Shown here in pieces: positions 61,828 through 64,000 of a DNA stretch of 64,000 nucleotides. Below the pieces are notes generated by a model. The model was not told the DNA's origin, searched no databases, and saw nothing but the letters and a program-made list of their open reading frames with translations. Position numbers and translations under genes: made by a program. Each line of letters begins with the position of its first letter. Position 1 is the stretch's first letter. Location of the stretch: positions 1 to 64,000 of the forward strand of contig CP031964.1 in the NCBI GenBank assembly GCA_003443635.1, given 5' to 3'. The stretch comes from Flavobacteriaceae bacterium (lineage in GTDB: Bacteria; Bacteroidota; Bacteroidia; Flavobacteriales; Flavobacteriaceae).

Positions 61828-64000
61828 AGTTCAACTTATAATATACCTTCTGTGCTTCTAATTCTTCTAACAGTTCTTGAGAAATCTTTACTTTTTGTTT
61901 TCTGCTAGGCATTTGCAATTTAATACTTTCTTCATTATCGTAGATCAAAAAGTTTAACATATGATTTCCAGGGTGCATATTCATCAATTCTTTTAATTTC
62001 TTAATACGCTCACCTTGTATATCTTTTATATTTAATTGTATGGATAGTTTTTTAGCATACACATCCATCACATCATGTAATAATTGAAAGTTACTAAACT
62101 GAATTCGAGGATCACTCTTTTTACCTGTCTCTCTATTTACCCAACCTTCTTTTACATAGGAACGGACATACACAAAGCTGTTACGCAATAAAAAATGCCT
62201 GTATTTAAGATACTCTTCACCAAAAATCCTGAACTCAAATGTATCTGTATAATCTTCTACAGTAAATAATGCCCAGCCTTTTCCTTGTTTGCTTACACGA
62301 TGCTGTACATCGGTTACGACGCCTCCAAAAGTAAGTTCACGATTTACATAAGGTTCTAAATTATTGAACATTGCTAAAGTTGCATTGCAAAAAGTTTTCA
62401 TTTCAGTTTTAAAGTCATCTAACGGATGTCCAGAAATATAAATCCCTACTACTTCACGCTCGCGTGCTAATTTTTCCATCGTTCCCCATTCTTCACATGG
62501 CGGCACTTCAGGTTCGGGAATTTGTACATCGCTAGCTTCACCAAATAAACTTACTTGCGCAGAATTCTCATTCTCCTGATATTTATTTGCATAACGAATT
62601 GTTTTTTCTAAAAAGGTAATTCCATCACCTGTATCGTGAAAATACTGTGCACGATGGGCATCAAAACTATCAAATGCACCTGCATTGGCTAGATTTTCAA
62701 ATGCTTTTTTATTAGCGGCACGTAAATCAATACGCTTTGCCATATCAAAAATAGATTTGTAAGGTCCAGCATCTGTTTTACGATGTTCTACTATAGTAGC
62801 TACAGCACCACTCCCTACTCCTTTTATTGCGCCCATTCCAAAGCGCACAGCATTATCTTGATTTACTGAGAATTTATAATAGGATTCATTTACATCTGGC
62901 CCAAGCACATTCAGTTTCATACGCTTGCACTCTTCCATAAAAAAGGTTACCGATTTAATATCATTCATATTATTAGACAGTACTGCTGCCATATACTCTG
63001 CTGGATAATGTGCTTTTAAATATGCGGTTTGGTAAGCAATCCAAGCATAACATGTAGAGTGCGATTTATTAAACGCATAGCTCGCAAAAGCTTCCCAGTC
63101 TTTCCATATTTTCTCAAGCTTTTTCTCATCCATTCCTTTGGCAGCTGCTTGAGAAATAAACTTAGGTTTCATTTTATCCAGAACAGCTTTTTGCTTTTTC
63201 CCCATGGCTTTTCGTAACACATCTGCCTCACCTCTTGTAAAATCAGCTAATTTCTGTGAAAGCAACATTACCTGCTCTTGATATACTGTAATTCCATAGG
63301 TTTGCTTTAGGTATTCTTCCATTTCTGGAAGATCATACTCAATCGTTTCGGTACCGTGTTTACGATTAATAAAACTAGGAATATACTCCATAGGCCCTGG
63401 TCTATAGAGTGCATTCATTGCAATTAAATCATCAAAAACTGTTGGCTTTAAATCTTTTAAATGCTTTTGCATTCCTGGAGATTCGTATTGAAATATCCCT
63501 ACAGTTTCTCCACGTTGGAATAAGGCATAAGTTTCTTCATCATCCAAAGAAAAATTATCAGGATCTAAAAGGATATTGTGCTTTGCTTTTACAATTTTAA
63601 CCGTGTCTTTAATTAAGGTTAGGGTTTTTAATCCTAAAAAATCCATTTTTAATAGACCTGCATCCTCTACAACAGAGTTATCAAATTGTGTAACATATAA
63701 GTCGGAATCTTTTGCAACAGCTACGGGTACGAAATTGGTAATGTCATCTGGAGTGATAATTACACCACAAGCATGAATCCCCGTATTACGCACTGAACCC
63801 TCTAAGATACGTGCTTGATTTACAGTTTCAGCTTCCAGATCATTTCCTTCAGAAATATTTAAAAGCTCATTTACTTTTTCTAGATCTTCAGCTCTAAACT
63901 TACTTCGTAATTCCTTTTCAGGAACTCCAAATATTTTTCCCAACTTAGACATTGTCGGAATTAGTTTCGAAATCCTATCAGCATCTCCCAATGGTAAATC
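61826..64000 (-). CDS. dnaE: DNA polymerase III alpha subunit, C-terminal part (cut by window edge)
   Basis: The frame is open to the right edge and gives about 724 residues of the replicative polymerase. The PHP domain and the first two catalytic aspartates lie outside the window; the third is in LLKMDFLGLKTLTLI. Also visible are the palm and fingers motifs GIFQYESPGMQKHL and YRPGPMEYIPSFINR, NKSHSTCYAWIAYQTAYLKA, and the OB-fold region LTFGGVVTDVQHRVSKQGKG. It replicates the chromosome with the beta clamp. The internal TTG at 63991 is not the real start, since coding sequence typical of DnaE (DLPLGDADRISKLIP) continues past it. Confidence 0.97.
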   Translation of the reverse strand, partial: DLPLGDADRISKLIPTMSKLGKIFGVPEKELRSKFRAEDLEKVNELLNISEGNDLEAETVNQARILEGSVRNTGIHACGVIITPDDITNFVPVAVAKDSDLYVTQFDNSVVEDAGLLKMDFLGLKTLTLIKDTVKIVKAKHNILLDPDNFSLDDEETYALFQRGETVGIFQYESPGMQKHLKDLKPTVFDDLIAMNALYRPGPMEYIPSFINRKHGTETIEYDLPEMEEYLKQTYGITVYQEQVMLLSQKLADFTRGEADVLRKAMGKKQKAVLDKMKPKFISQAAAKGMDEKKLEKIWKDWEAFASYAFNKSHSTCYAWIAYQTAYLKAHYPAEYMAAVLSNNMNDIKSVTFFMEECKRMKLNVLGPDVNESYYKFSVNQDNAVRFGMGAIKGVGSGAVATIVEHRKTDAGPYKSIFDMAKRIDLRAANKKAFENLANAGAFDSFDAHRAQYFHDTGDGITFLEKTIRYANKYQENENSAQVSLFGEASDVQIPEPEVPPCEEWGTMEKLAREREVVGIYISGHPLDDFKTEMKTFCNATLAMFNNLEPYVNRELTFGGVVTDVQHRVSKQGKGWALFTVEDYTDTFEFRIFGEEYLKYRHFLLRNSFVYVRSYVKEGWVNRETGKKSDPRIQFSNFQLLHDVMDVYAKKLSIQLNIKDIQGERIKKLKELMNMHPGNHMLNFLIYDNEESIKLQMPSRKQKVKISQELLEELEAQKVYYKLN

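Noticed and set aside
63989-63991. TTG at 63991 as the dnaE start
   Set aside because: Typical DnaE sequence continues upstream to the window edge and the N-terminal half of the enzyme would be missing.

Overview
The window is AT-rich, gene-dense DNA from a member of the Bacteroidota, most likely a marine-type Flavobacteriaceae. The evidence is the giant Bacteroidota-style RHS proteins, a PepSY/flavodoxin reductase with a DUF2271 neighbour, a YaiO-family barrel, GG-leader peptides ending EQK-x3-GG, and promoters of the TTG-N18/19-TAnnTTTG type. Nearly every gene is on the minus strand, so transcription runs from high to low coordinates.

Layout from left to right. Positions 1-25239 hold a set of giant surface or toxin genes. 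In transcription order these are a lipoprotein (25239-24637), a 2066-aa RHS/SpvB-like protein with a thrombospondin type 3 calcium repeat, a 2240-aa leucine-rich-repeat/Ig-like protein whose tail is RHS-like, a small LolA-like periplasmic protein, and a 3519-aa RHS protein. The RHS protein ends in a probable ADP-ribosyltransferase toxin domain. It is followed by a small gene cut by the left edge, in the position of an immunity gene.

Directly upstream on the same strand, 25327-36433 is a complete, tightly overlapping type II secretion / type IV pilus-like operon: four (pseudo)pilins, GspF, prepilin peptidase, GspE, secretin, GspL- and GspM-like proteins, a fibronectin-like lipoprotein, a GspC/PilP-like protein and an OmpH/Skp-like protein. 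The machine and its giant neighbours are likely one functional unit, a candidate dedicated export or display system for RHS toxins. No type IX sorting domain is visible on the giant proteins.

Positions 36531-39292 carry a strong hairpin, a response regulator, an alpha/beta hydrolase lipoprotein, a frameshifted LytTR-domain remnant on the plus strand, and a SAM methyltransferase. Positions 39318-46319 form an envelope-polysaccharide locus: Hpt protein, CheY-like receiver, HEAT protein, family 2 glycosyltransferase, alkaline-phosphatase-superfamily membrane protein with TPRs, and a YaiO barrel. It is divergent from a plus-strand TPR/DUF6624 gene (46627-47553) whose upstream region contains a 38-bp palindrome.

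Positions 47614-52192 hold an ankyrin protein, a DUF2271 protein, a PepSY-flavodoxin-reductase and a small cysteine protein. Positions 52410-54304 are an accessory island with three cysteine-rich GG-leader peptides (one of 57 aa at 53012-53185), two copies of a structured leader element, terminators and a dispersed intergenic repeat. A PadR regulator and FtsX-type permease follow, with a clear operator-promoter at 57283-57317. The right end is core genome: tRNA-Asp, a DUF58 protein, an M1 aminopeptidase, thioredoxin, and the C-terminal two thirds or less of DnaE, cut by the right edge.
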